From NCBI GenBank assembly GCA_965242795.1, contig OZ251505.1, positions 1,240,001 through 1,304,000 of the forward strand: a stretch of 64,000 nucleotides of DNA, in the 5' to 3' direction. A program made the position numbers and the translations under genes. Origin of the DNA: Bin18 sp965242795 (GTDB lineage: Bacteria > Desulfobacterota > Binatia > Bin18). Shown here in pieces: positions 1-8,897 of this stretch. The notes under the pieces were generated by a model that saw nothing but the letters and a program-made list of their open reading frames with translations, was not told where the DNA came from and searched no databases. How positions within the stretch are numbered: the first letter of the stretch is position 1; each line of letters opens with the position of its first letter.

Positions 1-80
1 ACGGGCACGCCCTGCCGGGCGAGTTGCCACGCGGCCTCGCTGCCGGCCAAGCCGCCGCCTATGACGCTGACGTGTTGCAT
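1..80 (-). CDS. trmFO: TrmFO, N-terminal fragment (cut by window edge)
   Basis: Only the first 26 codons are present, starting at the ATG at 80-78 and running off the left edge. They read MQHVSVIGGGLAGSEAAW and onward, a Rossmann FAD-binding GxGxxG motif in exactly the form that opens TrmFO. TrmFO is the folate- and FAD-dependent enzyme that methylates U54 of tRNA. The position just downstream of topA and dprA on the same strand fits the dprA-topA-trmFO order known from several bacterial phyla. MnmG/GidA begins similarly, but its motif is usually VIVIGGGHAG, so TrmFO is preferred. Presence of trmFO argues against a standard gammaproteobacterium, which would use TrmA. Confidence 0.75.
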   Translation of the reverse strand, partial: MQHVSVIGGGLAGSEAAWQLARQGVP

Positions 81-187
81 CGGGGGGTGTCTTCCGCGGT
101 GTCGAGGAGAGGGTGGGAATGGCATGCAAGACGATGCGGAGGTTCAGTTGCTCCTCGGCACACCGGCGCACGAGGTATCCATCCCCT

Positions 188-279
188 GGATTCCTGCTTT
201 CGCAGGAATGACGACCGAACGAGATCGCCGATGTCGTTCCCATATAGAAAGCAGAACCCCCTCTCCCTTTGGGAGAGGG
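188..279. repeat. Two short hairpin repeats between topA and trmFO
   Basis: The gap between topA and trmFO holds two separate palindromes. The first has 8-bp arms at 190-197 and 202-209 (ATTCCTGC / GCAGGAAT). The second has 9-bp arms at 259-267 and 271-279 (CCCTCTCCC / GGGAGAGGG) around a TTT loop. Related sequences recur elsewhere in the window, for example around 40722-40880, so both are dispersed repeats rather than gene-specific structures. They lie within a likely topA-trmFO transcript and could modulate readthrough. No gene was found in the rest of the gap. Confidence 0.7.
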
Positions 280-336
280 TTGGGGTGAGGGTGCCCGGGC
301 ATTGCATCAGCCTGGATCAAGCACTCCCCCGCGGCG

Positions 337-3066
337 CTACCGCCGCTTCCGGCGCGCAGCCTGCGCCTTTACCCGACCTTTCTTCGCGGCCCGGCCCCTG
401 GATGCGGACGGCTTGCGCCGCCCCCCGCTGCGGCCTTCGCGCACTTCCCAATGCCCGTTCCGGTAATGGGCGCTCCAGGCCGTCGGCTTGCCGTCCACCT
501 CCGAGGTGACGTACTGCTCGCGGCTCTTGCGCGAAAACCGGACGACCGTGGGATTCCCGTCCGGGTCGGCCTCGGGCGCGTTGAGCAGATAGTGGAATTT
601 CGGGTCGAGTTCGTCGCGGTGCGGTTGCAACTCCGTGACCAGCGGCGCGCGAGTCTCGCGATTCTTCGGAAACCCGCTCGCCGCCAGAAAGATGCCCGCG
701 GCGCCGTCGCGCAATACGTAATGGTCGTCCACGGTGCGGCAGCGGAGTTCCGGCATGGGCACCGGCGCGGTGCGCGGCGGCGCGGCTTGGCCGTTGCGGA
801 GCAGCTTGCGCGTGTTGCCGCACCCGTCGCCGGTGCAGCGGAAGTATTTGCCGAACCGGCCGCTCTGCAACTGCATCTCGGCCCCGCATTTTTCGCAGGC
901 CAGTACCGGCCCCTCGTAGCCTTTGAGGCGGAACTCGCCGCGCTCGACCTCGTGGCCGGCGCAGTCCGGGTTGTTCCCGCACAGATGCAGCTTGCGCGCC
1001 TCGTCGATCAGGTAGGCGTCCATGACCGCGTCGCAGTGCGGGCAGCGGCGCTTGGCACGCAGCCGGCGGCTCTCTTCCTCGTCGTCCGCGTCCGCGGCCA
1101 CGGCTTCCTCGCCCGGCACCAGGTTGAGCGTGCGCGTGCAGCGCTCCGCAGGCGGCAGGGAATAGCCCAAGCAGCCCAGGAAGACGCCGGTGCTCGCGGT
1201 GCGTACCTGCATGGGCCGGCCGCACGTGTCGCACGCGACGTCCGTAGTGGTGGGCTGGTTGGGCCGCATCCCCTCCGGGGCGCCGGCAACGCCGAGCCGC
1301 TTGGAGAAATCCTCGTAGAACGTGTCCAGCACGCCGCGCCACTCGCGCTCGCCGACGGCGATCTGGTCCAGGTCCCGCTCCATGCCGGCGGTGAACGAAT
1401 AGTCGAGTAGATGGTCGAAGTTCTCAACCAGCCGGTCGGTGACCAATTCGCCGATCTTCTCCGCGTAGAAACGCCGCTGCTTGAGCGTGACGTACCCCCG
1501 CTCCTGGATGGTGGAGATGATGGCCGCGTACGTGGACGGCCGGCCGATGCCGCGCTTTTCCAGTTCGCGGACGAGGCTGGCCTCGCCGTAGCGGGCCGGC
1601 GGCTTGGTGAAGTGCTGGCTGGTTTCGACGGCGTGGCAGACGAGCGCCTCGCCCGCTGCGAAGTCGGGCAACTCGGCCTCGTCCTCCTTGTCCTTGCGCG
1701 CCGCGGGGGGCAGTACTTTCGTGAACCCGTCGAAACGCAGGATGCGTCCGCGCGCGCGCAACTCGAATTCCCCGGCCTCCACCGTCACCGTCGTGCTGAG
1801 ATATTCGGCGCGCGTCATCTGGCAGGCGACGAACTGGCGCCAGATCAGGTCGTAGAGCCGCCGCGCGTCCGGGTCCGGGACGCCCACATCGTCCGGCCCG
1901 ACCGACAACGCGGTCGGGCGGATCGCCTCGTGCGCCTCCTGGGCCGCGGCCTTGCTGGCGTACGCGTTGGGCTTGGCCGGCAGATAGCGCGGCCCGTAGG
2001 CGCCTTCGATGTGCGTGCGGACCGCGGCCACGGCCTCGCGCGCCAGGTTGGTGGAATCGGTCCGCATGTAGGTGATGTGCCCGGCCTCGTACAGGCGCTG
2101 CGCCAACGTCATGGTCTTGCGCACCCCGAACCCGAGCCGCCACGATGCGGCCTGCTGTAACGACGAGGTGATGAACGGCGGCCCGGGGCGGGTATAGGTC
2201 GGCTTATCCTCACGGCCCGACACGCGGAAGTCGCAGGCGCGCAGGCGCACCTCCGCTGCCTCAGCCTGCTCGGCGTTGCGTGGGCGGAACGCCTTGCCTT
2301 GCGTTTTTACGACCTGGAAGCGGTGGGCCGCCTCCGCGGGGTCGCCGGCCCGCGCCAAGTCCGCGAACGCCTCCCAATACTCCTCCGGCACGAAGGCGCG
2401 GATCTCGCGCTCGCGCTCGACGATCAGGCGCACGGCCACGGACTGCACGCGGCCCGCGGACAGCCCGCGCGCGACTTTGGCCCACAGGAGCGGCGACAAT
2501 TCGAAGCCCACCACCCGGTCGAGAAAGCGGCGCGCCTGCTGGGCGTTGACGCGGTTCTCGTCGATCTCGCCGGGCTTCTCGAACGCGGCCCGAATGGCGT
2601 TGTGCGTGATTTCGTTGAACACGACGCGCCGGAAGCGGCTCGACGTGCCGCCGATGAGTTCCTTCAGGTGCCAGGCGATGGCCTCGCCCTCACGGTCGCG
2701 GTCGGTCGCCAGATAGACGGCGTCGGCGCCGCTAGCCAGCTTCTTCAGGTCGGCAACGACCTTCTCCTTGCCGGGCAGCACCTCGTAGTGTGCCCGCCAG
2801 CCCTTGTCGGGATCGACGCCCATGCGCGTGACCAGTTGCGCGCGGGCACGTTTGCGCCGCTGCGTCTCGCGCGCCGCGGGCGTCAGTTTCTTGCGCGCCG
2901 CGGTCCGCTTGCGCGCGGCCGTCTTCGCCTCGCGGCCGGACTTGCCGCCCACGGGCAGGTCGCGCACGTGGCCGACGCTCGATTTCACGACGTAGTCCTT
3001 GCCCAGGTAGCGGTTGATCGTCTTGGCCTTGGCCGGCGACTCGACGATGACTAGGTGCTTCGCCAT
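337..3066 (-). CDS. topA: DNA topoisomerase I (type IA)
   Basis: Relaxes negative supercoils by transient single-strand breakage. The 909-residue protein has an N-terminal TOPRIM domain (VESPAKAKTI with Glu9; DRDREGE at 122-128) and the catalytic tyrosine Tyr333 in ITYMRTDST. C-terminal Cys4 zinc ribbons follow (CDTCGRPM, CPHC, CEKCGAEM), then the RFSRK...QYV...W segment seen in E. coli TopA, and finally a very basic tail of about 30 residues. The frame is open for 133 codons further upstream, but I chose the ATG at 3066. It starts the conserved MAKHLVIVESPAKAK, follows a GTGAGG ribosome site, and lies 2 bases after the dprA stop codon. The upstream extension would overlap dprA and is arginine-rich shadow sequence. 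Confidence 0.97.
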   Translation of the reverse strand: MAKHLVIVESPAKAKTINRYLGKDYVVKSSVGHVRDLPVGGKSGREAKTAARKRTAARKKLTPAARETQRRKRARAQLVTRMGVDPDKGWRAHYEVLPGKEKVVADLKKLASGADAVYLATDRDREGEAIAWHLKELIGGTSSRFRRVVFNEITHNAIRAAFEKPGEIDENRVNAQQARRFLDRVVGFELSPLLWAKVARGLSAGRVQSVAVRLIVEREREIRAFVPEEYWEAFADLARAGDPAEAAHRFQVVKTQGKAFRPRNAEQAEAAEVRLRACDFRVSGREDKPTYTRPGPPFITSSLQQAASWRLGFGVRKTMTLAQRLYEAGHITYMRTDSTNLAREAVAAVRTHIEGAYGPRYLPAKPNAYASKAAAQEAHEAIRPTALSVGPDDVGVPDPDARRLYDLIWRQFVACQMTRAEYLSTTVTVEAGEFELRARGRILRFDGFTKVLPPAARKDKEDEAELPDFAAGEALVCHAVETSQHFTKPPARYGEASLVRELEKRGIGRPSTYAAIISTIQERGYVTLKQRRFYAEKIGELVTDRLVENFDHLLDYSFTAGMERDLDQIAVGEREWRGVLDTFYEDFSKRLGVAGAPEGMRPNQPTTTDVACDTCGRPMQVRTASTGVFLGCLGYSLPPAERCTRTLNLVPGEEAVAADADDEEESRRLRAKRRCPHCDAVMDAYLIDEARKLHLCGNNPDCAGHEVERGEFRLKGYEGPVLACEKCGAEMQLQSGRFGKYFRCTGDGCGNTRKLLRNGQAAPPRTAPVPMPELRCRTVDDHYVLRDGAAGIFLAASGFPKNRETRAPLVTELQPHRDELDPKFHYLLNAPEADPDGNPTVVRFSRKSREQYVTSEVDGKPTAWSAHYRNGHWEVREGRSGGRRKPSASRGRAAKKGRVKAQAARRKRR

Positions 3067-3068
3067 CC

Positions 3069-4211
3069 TCACATCCCCCCTGCCCGCTGGGCGCGTCGGG
3101 TCGCGTAATACATGCCGGGAAGCTGCACCACGACACCCTTGAGTTCCATGTCCAGTAGGAGTTCCAGCACGCGCGCGGTCTCCATCTTGCTCTGCGTCAC
3201 CAGCGCGTCCACGTGTACGGCCTCGTCCGACACCAGATCGAACAGGGCCGCGGCCTCGGGCGCCAATTGCGCGACGGCCGGCGGCGGTGCGTCCGACTCG
3301 GGCCGGGCGGCGTGGAGGACCGCCGGCGCGACCTCGCTCAGAATGTCCTCGATGCCTTCCACGAGCCTGGCGCCGTCCTTGAGCAGGCCATGCGGGCCGC
3401 GGCTGCTCCGCGCCGTGATCGGACCCGGCACCGCGAACACCTCGCGCCCCTGTTCGAGCGCGCACCGCGCGGTAATCAACGACCCGCTCTTTTCACTGGC
3501 TTCGACGACGACGGTGCCGAGGCTGAGCCCGCTGATGACGCGATTCCGATGCGGAAAGTTGTGGGCGAGCGGCTCGCTGCCCAGCGCGAATTCGGACACC
3601 ACCGCGCCGTGTTCCGCCATGCGTTGCGCCAACGCTCTATGCTCGCGCGGATAGATGACGTCAAGCCCCGACCCCAATACGGCGATCGTGCGCCCGCCGG
3701 CCTCCAGCGCAGCCGCGTGGGCCTGTGCATCGACGCCGCGCGCCAAGCCGCTCACCACGCTCAGGCCGCAACCGGCCAGATCGCGGGCCAAGCTGCGCGC
3801 CACGTCGCGCCCGTAGCGGCTGGCCGACCGGGCGCCGACGATGGCGATCGCCAGCCGGTCTTCCGGGGCGAAGTGGCCGTGGACGTACAAGAACGGCGGC
3901 GGGTCGTGGATCTGGGCGAGGCGCTCGGGATATTCCGGGTCGGTCCGGATGACGAGCCGCGCCCCCAGTTTGGTCAGCGCGTCGAGTTCGCCATCGACCG
4001 CGGTCCAGTCGTCGAAGCCGGCGATCTGCTCGGCCACGCCCTCCGCCACGCCCGCGGCGCGGAGGTCTCGCACGGACGCGCGCAGCGCCTCGCGCGGCGA
4101 CGGAAAATGCGCCAACAACTCCCGATAGACGACGTTGCCGACCCCGGGTACGCGGCGCAACGCGAGCCACGCCGGCCAGTCGGCGCGTTCGATGTCTCCC
4201 TGTTCCGGCAT
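3069..4211 (-). CDS. dprA: DNA-processing protein DprA/Smf
   Basis: Binds incoming single-stranded DNA during transformation and loads RecA. At 380 residues it is a normal length. It has an N-terminal SAM-like helical region, then the Rossmann-like DprA domain with IVGARSASRYG, SGLARGVDAQAH, GSGLDVIYPREH and the late SGSLITA and GREVFAVPG motifs. A C-terminal winged-helix (DML1-like) region lies at about 310-380. It is immediately upstream of topA with a 2-base gap, so the two are almost certainly co-transcribed, and it is divergent from argS. Confidence 0.96.
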   Translation of the reverse strand: MPEQGDIERADWPAWLALRRVPGVGNVVYRELLAHFPSPREALRASVRDLRAAGVAEGVAEQIAGFDDWTAVDGELDALTKLGARLVIRTDPEYPERLAQIHDPPPFLYVHGHFAPEDRLAIAIVGARSASRYGRDVARSLARDLAGCGLSVVSGLARGVDAQAHAAALEAGGRTIAVLGSGLDVIYPREHRALAQRMAEHGAVVSEFALGSEPLAHNFPHRNRVISGLSLGTVVVEASEKSGSLITARCALEQGREVFAVPGPITARSSRGPHGLLKDGARLVEGIEDILSEVAPAVLHAARPESDAPPPAVAQLAPEAAALFDLVSDEAVHVDALVTQSKMETARVLELLLDMELKGVVVQLPGMYYATRRAQRAGGM

Positions 4212-4355
4212 CCCGATTCGTGTGTGGTCCGCGGCGGACGGGGCACGAGAAAGCGAAGATGGGCCGCACTTGCCCGCCCGTCAACGCCCTTGTAGTAATC
4301 GGCCGCGGCGGCGCCCTTCTCCAACCGGGCGCACGCCTACCAGAAGACTCCCAAC

Positions 4356-6071
4356 ATGCCAACAGTCCGCCAACTTCTGGAAGCCCGGACTACGCAGGCC
4401 ATGCAGGCCGTCGGCGGCACGGCGCACCCCGCGGTCGTCAAGCCGACCGCGGACCCGAAGTTCGGCGACTATCAGGCCAACGGCATCATGGCGCTCGCCA
4501 AATCCGCGGGCGAGAACCCGCGGCGCATGGCGGAGGACGTGGCCGCGCGACTCGACCCGGCCGCCATTCCGGCCACGTGGGAGATCGCCGGCCCGGGCTT
4601 CATCAACTTCCGGCTCGACCCGGACTGGCTCGGCCGGACCCTGCTGACCGCGGCTCTGGACGAACGGCTGGGCGTCGAGCCGGCCGCGGCCCCGGAGACC
4701 GTCGTCATCGACTTCAGCGCGCCCAACGTCGCCAAATCCATGCACGTCGGCCACATCCGGTCCACCATTCTGGGCGACGCGCTGGCGCGCGTGCTGCGTT
4801 TTCTCGGCCATACGGTCGTGACCGACAACCACCTGGGCGACTGGGGCACGCAGTTCGGCCTGTTGATCGTCGGCTCCCGCGAGTCGCGCGACCCGGCCGC
4901 GTACGCACGCGACCCGCTGGCCGAGATGGAGCGCATCTACCGGGCGACGCAGACGCGCGCGCAGACCGACGCCGGCGTGGCCGAGCGCGCCCGCCGGGAA
5001 TTGGCGAAACTCCAGCAGGGCGACGCGGACAATACCGCGCTGTGGACCGAGTTCATGCAGGTGTCGCGTCGGGCGTTCGAGCGGCTGTACGCGCGCCTCG
5101 GCGTCGATTTCGACCACTGGCTGGGCGAGAGTTTCTACAATCCCATGCTGGCCGGCGTGGTGCGCGACCTGCGCGAGCGGGGAATCGCCCGTATCAGCGA
5201 CGGCGCGGTGTGCGTCTTCTTCGACGACGCCGACTTGGCCGACACGCCGTTTCTGATCCGGAAGCAGGATGGCGCGTTTCTGTACGCCACGACCGACCTG
5301 GCGACGATCAAATACCGCGTCGAGACCTTTCGGCCCGACCGCATCGTCTATGTGACCGACAGCCGCCAGCGGCTCCACTTCCGCCAGCTTTTCGCGACGG
5401 CGCGGCGCTGGGGATACGACGCGACGTTGGAACACGTCTGGTTCGGCACCATCCTGGGCAACGACGGCACGCCGATCAAGACGCGTGAGGGCGAGCCCAT
5501 CAAGCTGGCCGGGCTGCTCGACGAGGCCGAACGCCGCGCCTTGGAGATCGTGCGGACGAAGAACCCGCACCTGTCCGCGGCCGAGCAGGCGCGTGTGGCG
5601 CAAGTGGTGGGCATCGGCGCGGTCAAATACGCCGACCTGATGCAGAATCGCACCGCGGACTACCGCTTCGGTTGGGACAAGCTGCTCGCCCTGGACGGCA
5701 ACACCGCCCCCTATCTGCAATACGCCTACGCCCGCATCCGGTCGATCTTCCGCAAGGGCGGCCTGGACGGCTGGCAGCCCGACGCGGGTCTCGCCGTGCG
5801 GCTGGAAGCGCCCGAGGAATTGGCGCTGGCGAAACAGATGATACGCTTCGGCGACGTGCTGCTGGAGGTCGAACGGGCGTACAAACCCAACCTGCTCGCC
5901 ACGTTTCTGTACGAGTTGGCGACGCGCTTCAACCTGTTCTACCAATCCCAGCCGGTGCTCAAGGCGCCCGCGGAACGGCGCCCCACGCGGCTGTTGTTGT
6001 CGGCCCTGACCGCGCGCTACCTACGCACCGGCCTGGACCTGCTCGGCATCGAGACCGTCGACGCGATGTAG
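4356..6071 (+). CDS. argS: Arginyl-tRNA synthetase
   Basis: Charges tRNA-Arg with arginine. The 571-residue class I synthetase has an N-terminal additional domain (about 1-95), the HIGH-type signature SAPNVAKSMHVGHIRST near residue 125, a DNHLGDWGTQFG motif, and a KMSKS-equivalent loop at GNDGTPIKTREG. The helical DALR anticodon-binding domain ends in the characteristic short C-terminus (LLGIETVDAM). It is transcribed away from dprA across a 144-base divergent gap, and its stop lies 10 bases from the 3' end of the convergent hypothetical gene. Confidence 0.97.
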   Translation: MPTVRQLLEARTTQAMQAVGGTAHPAVVKPTADPKFGDYQANGIMALAKSAGENPRRMAEDVAARLDPAAIPATWEIAGPGFINFRLDPDWLGRTLLTAALDERLGVEPAAAPETVVIDFSAPNVAKSMHVGHIRSTILGDALARVLRFLGHTVVTDNHLGDWGTQFGLLIVGSRESRDPAAYARDPLAEMERIYRATQTRAQTDAGVAERARRELAKLQQGDADNTALWTEFMQVSRRAFERLYARLGVDFDHWLGESFYNPMLAGVVRDLRERGIARISDGAVCVFFDDADLADTPFLIRKQDGAFLYATTDLATIKYRVETFRPDRIVYVTDSRQRLHFRQLFATARRWGYDATLEHVWFGTILGNDGTPIKTREGEPIKLAGLLDEAERRALEIVRTKNPHLSAAEQARVAQVVGIGAVKYADLMQNRTADYRFGWDKLLALDGNTAPYLQYAYARIRSIFRKGGLDGWQPDAGLAVRLEAPEELALAKQMIRFGDVLLEVERAYKPNLLATFLYELATRFNLFYQSQPVLKAPAERRPTRLLLSALTARYLRTGLDLLGIETVDAM

Positions 6072-6081
6072 CTGCGCGGCT

Positions 6082-6486
6082 TCAGTCGGCCTCCCCCGCC
6101 GTGCGGACCGACCCGTCGGTCAACGTGAAATACACGCCGACCCGCTCGCCCGCGGGCAGCGGAGGCAGGCGCAACTCCTCGGGCCGGGCGGCATAGTACT
6201 GCTGTTCCGCTTCGGCACAGCGTGCCAGGAAATCCTCCAACTCGGCCCGGAAACGCGGTGCTTCGACCCCGAGCCGGCGCAAGTGAAAGAGTTCGTCGTC
6301 GGCTGCGCGGAGTCGGTGCCAGAGGACCGGTTCGCGGTCCAGCAACCAGGCGTCTATCGCGCCGAAGAATCGGCTCAGCGGGTGGGTGGCCTCGACGTAA
6401 GCCTGTTGCAGACAGGACCTGGAGGCCGGGTGCGGGCGGGGAGACTCGGGGCGTCTGCCCCGTTCTCGGCGAGGAGCAGTTGCCAT
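6082..6486 (-). CDS. Hypothetical protein, 134 residues
   Basis: I do not recognise this family. From the ATG at 6486 it encodes a basic N-terminus (MATAPRRERGRRPES), then a mainly helical acidic/aromatic region (HPLSRFFGAIDAWLLDREPVLWHRLRAADDELFHLRR) and a short C-terminal part that could be beta (RVGVYFTLTDGS). There is no signal peptide or membrane segment. The frame continues 12 codons upstream, but the downstream ATG keeps the coding-like part. It is convergent with argS (10-base gap). The aromatic-rich core argues for a real gene rather than a GC shadow, but without homology the call is tentative. Confidence 0.5.
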   Translation of the reverse strand: MATAPRRERGRRPESPRPHPASRSCLQQAYVEATHPLSRFFGAIDAWLLDREPVLWHRLRAADDELFHLRRLGVEAPRFRAELEDFLARCAEAEQQYYAARPEELRLPPLPAGERVGVYFTLTDGSVRTAGEAD

Positions 6487-6565
6487 GCCGACATTGTACG
6501 AACCGTCCGCGGGGCGACACAAGACACGACCGCCGGCAATGTCCCCGCTCGAAAATTCCCCCCCA

Positions 6566-6705
6566 AGTTCGTTGAGCTTGCGCTGTGTTGAGCGTGTCGA
6601 AACATCGAAACGAACCCCGATGTCGCCTCAACCTTCGCACCCCACCCCGATCCTTCGACAGGCTCAGGACAACGCAGGCTCAAGGCATTGCAAGCTCGGG
6701 GACCA
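6566..6705. repeat. Dispersed palindromic repeat pair (TTCGACAGGCTCAGG family)
   Basis: This otherwise empty gap of about 290 bases holds inverted copies of a repeat whose core reads CTTCGACAGGCTCAGGAC on one side and GTTGAGCGTGTCGAAAC on the other. The same family recurs at about 26.8, 29.3, 38.1, 39.55, 42.5, 54.3, 59.2 and 63.85 kb. No coding frame here looks genuine. Confidence 0.75.
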
Positions 6706-6772
6706 GCGGGAAAGGGTCTCCCGCAACTCCATCCCATCCTGGCAATTGCGACCCGCGACACTCCCCCACCCG

Positions 6773-8083
6773 CTAAACCCGGACCCGCGCCCATCCCCGC
6801 GTCTCCCAACTCCACACGAACGTGGCCGCCTGCAGCAGGCGGTACACGAGGTTGGCAGCCCAGACCGTCAGCAGCCCGACGCTCCACACCGATTGCAGCA
6901 CCAGCGCCACGGGCAGGAACAGACACCATTGCATGGTCAGCGAGATCAGCAGCACGCGACCGCTCTGTCCCGCGCCGTAGTGCGCGTTCATCAGCACCAT
7001 GCCCAGGGCTTCGAGGGCCATGGTCGCCGCGGTGAGTTGCAGCGGCAGCCGGGCCAGGGCCAGCGTCGCCGGATCGTGCAGAAACAGCAGCAGACACACG
7101 TCGGGCAGCAGCAGGGCCGAGCCGCCGACCACCAGCATCGCCAACCGGGTCACGTACCAGCCCCAGGCCCGCGCCGCGGGAACGTCGCCGGCGCCGAGCG
7201 CCTGTCCGACCAGCGACGCCGCGGCCAGCCCGAAGCCGTTGGTCAGCAGCAACCACAGCAGCAGCAGATTGGACAACACGTGCCCCGCGGCCAACTCCGC
7301 GGTGCCGATGTTCCCCAGAATCCAGAAGAAGGCTAACATGCCCGCGGCAAAGAAGACGTGCTGCATTCCGGCCGGCACCGACAGGCGCAGCAGGGTACGC
7401 AGCGTCGAACGGTCGGGCCGACGCGCGAGAAAGCCCCCGTCCCGGGCGCGCCGCCACGCGGTGAACAGATAGGCGGCCGACCCGACGTACAGCGCCGCGG
7501 TCGTGCCGATGCCGGCGCCGAGCACGCCCAATTGCGGAGCGCCCAGGTTGCCGAAGATGAGCACCCAGTTCAGGAAGATGTTGGTCACGTTCATCAGGAT
7601 GATCGTGCGCATGTAGATCCTGGACAGGTTGACCGCGTTCCAATACCCGCGGAACGCGAAATTCGTACCCATCGCGACCAAGCCGATCAGCCGCGCCTGG
7701 AAATACACGCTGCCCTGCGCCACGACCGAGGCGTCGCGGCTGAGCATGCCGAACACCTCGGACGCAAAAGCGATCAGCAGCAGCGAAGTCGGCACGCCGA
7801 GCAGCAGCACGAGCAGCAACCCGCCGTTGAGCGGCACCGCGGTCTCGCCCAGCCGCCCGGCCCCCAACCAGCGCGCCGCGGTCGCCTGCACCCCGGTCGC
7901 CAAGCCGATGATGAACGCCCCGCCGGTGAACGTGGCGAACTGCGCCAGCCCGACCGCGGCCAGGGCGGCGTCGCCGAGCAGGCCCAACATGGCGATGTCC
8001 ACCAGATTCATCACGTTCTGGGACACCATCCCGCCCATGATGGGCAGGGCCAAGCCGAGCGTCCGGCGCAGGCGGGAAGTCAC
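6773..8083 (-). CDS. MATE family efflux transporter
   Basis: An inner-membrane protein of 436 residues with about twelve hydrophobic segments in two similar halves. The start MTSRLRRTLGLALPIMGGMVSQNVMNLVDIAMLG is typical of the MATE/NorM/DinF family, which exports drugs or metabolites with Na+ or H+. The second half begins near LLRLSVPAGMQHVFF. Length matches the family. The substrate cannot be told from sequence. It stands alone: the 5' side is 180 bases from hicB and the 3' side is a repeat-filled gap. Confidence 0.9.
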   Translation of the reverse strand: MTSRLRRTLGLALPIMGGMVSQNVMNLVDIAMLGLLGDAALAAVGLAQFATFTGGAFIIGLATGVQATAARWLGAGRLGETAVPLNGGLLLVLLLGVPTSLLLIAFASEVFGMLSRDASVVAQGSVYFQARLIGLVAMGTNFAFRGYWNAVNLSRIYMRTIILMNVTNIFLNWVLIFGNLGAPQLGVLGAGIGTTAALYVGSAAYLFTAWRRARDGGFLARRPDRSTLRTLLRLSVPAGMQHVFFAAGMLAFFWILGNIGTAELAAGHVLSNLLLLWLLLTNGFGLAAASLVGQALGAGDVPAARAWGWYVTRLAMLVVGGSALLLPDVCLLLFLHDPATLALARLPLQLTAATMALEALGMVLMNAHYGAGQSGRVLLISLTMQWCLFLPVALVLQSVWSVGLLTVWAANLVYRLLQAATFVWSWETRGWARVRV

Positions 8084-8263
8084 CGCCCGGTTATACAGGA
8101 ATTCCTACCCCGCGGCGTGATCCGAGGCCGGCAGGGCGAGGGAATGGGATTCTTCCAGGAGCTTCCGGCAAAGCAAGCTCATTTTTCTAAATTTGGAGAG
8201 GAATTCACGCTGTGCCCGTTCGGCAGACGAGATGTCGAATCCGCCAATCCCCTGCGGCAGCCC

Positions 8264-8482
8264 TCATGCGTAGAGCAACCGTCCTTTTGGTTCGGGAATC
8301 GGACGGTTCTCGTCTTTTGCCGTTTCCATCCATTCCTGGATGATCCCCTCGACGTTGGTAAGCGCAGCTTCATACGTGGAGCCATCGGCTATACATCCCG
8401 GCAACTCCGGAACCTCGGCAAGGTACGCTCGATCCTCTTCGCTCCAGTATATGAGGATCTCGTATTTCCATTTACGAGTCAT
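8264..8482 (-). CDS. HicB-like antitoxin, no toxin partner visible
   Basis: A 72-residue protein reading WKYEILIYWSEEDRAYLAEVPELPGCIADGSTYEAAL and ending in RPIPEPKGRL. This is the short HicB-type (RNase H-like fold) antitoxin without a clear C-terminal DNA-binding domain. The ATG at 8482 is preferred over one 4 codons upstream because MTRKWKYEIL is the usual opening. HicB normally follows or precedes a small HicA toxin. I read both sides and found no HicA-like frame, so it appears orphan. It sits in a noticeably AT-richer patch (about 8.2-8.9 kb), which suggests acquisition. Confidence 0.85.
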   Translation of the reverse strand: MTRKWKYEILIYWSEEDRAYLAEVPELPGCIADGSTYEAALTNVEGIIQEWMETAKDENRPIPEPKGRLLYA

Positions 8483-8897
8483 GGTCCCCTCCACCTGGAC
8501 GATATTTGATTATGACGTCGGGGACTTGTTTGACCTGATAAGGTTTGGCTTTATTCCCTTTTGGTTGAAGATTCAAAATCTCCGACACATCCTTCTTCGT
8601 GAAAATGGGGGACTCCCTCCTGTTCGCTCGCCAAATCCTAAATAGTGTAAAAGATTACGGAGGTCGCTGAAAGAGACGTTCGCGTCGGATGTCCCTCGAA
8701 GAATTCTGTCGAGTGTAGCCGAGTGCTGGGCTACGTCGCCTCATCAACGGTATGAATGGAATGCTTGGTAGTGGTCTTTCCGATAACGGTTCCCTCGGAT
8801 CCGATAGAAACGGTTAGCAGAAATCTTTAGAAAGGGGGACATACAAACGACCCTAGAGCTTGCCCTCCCTTACACACTGAGCCTGTTGGTACACCGT
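8483..8897. other. AT-richer gap with no recognisable gene
   Basis: About 415 bases between hicB and the SDR gene with visibly lower GC than both sides. On the strand of hicB, frames upstream of it are short and broken. I looked for a HicA toxin remnant and found no convincing match. Nothing can be assigned. Confidence 0.6.

Noticed and set aside
3067..3465. 133-codon N-terminal extension of TopA
   Set aside because: It overlaps dprA in another frame and is Arg/Gly-rich. The conserved start MAKHLVIVES with a ribosome site is at 3066.
8483..8700. Possible HicA toxin upstream of hicB
   Set aside because: I translated the minus strand by hand here. One frame gives FTKKDVSEILNLQPKGNKAK and others stop early; none resembles HicA.
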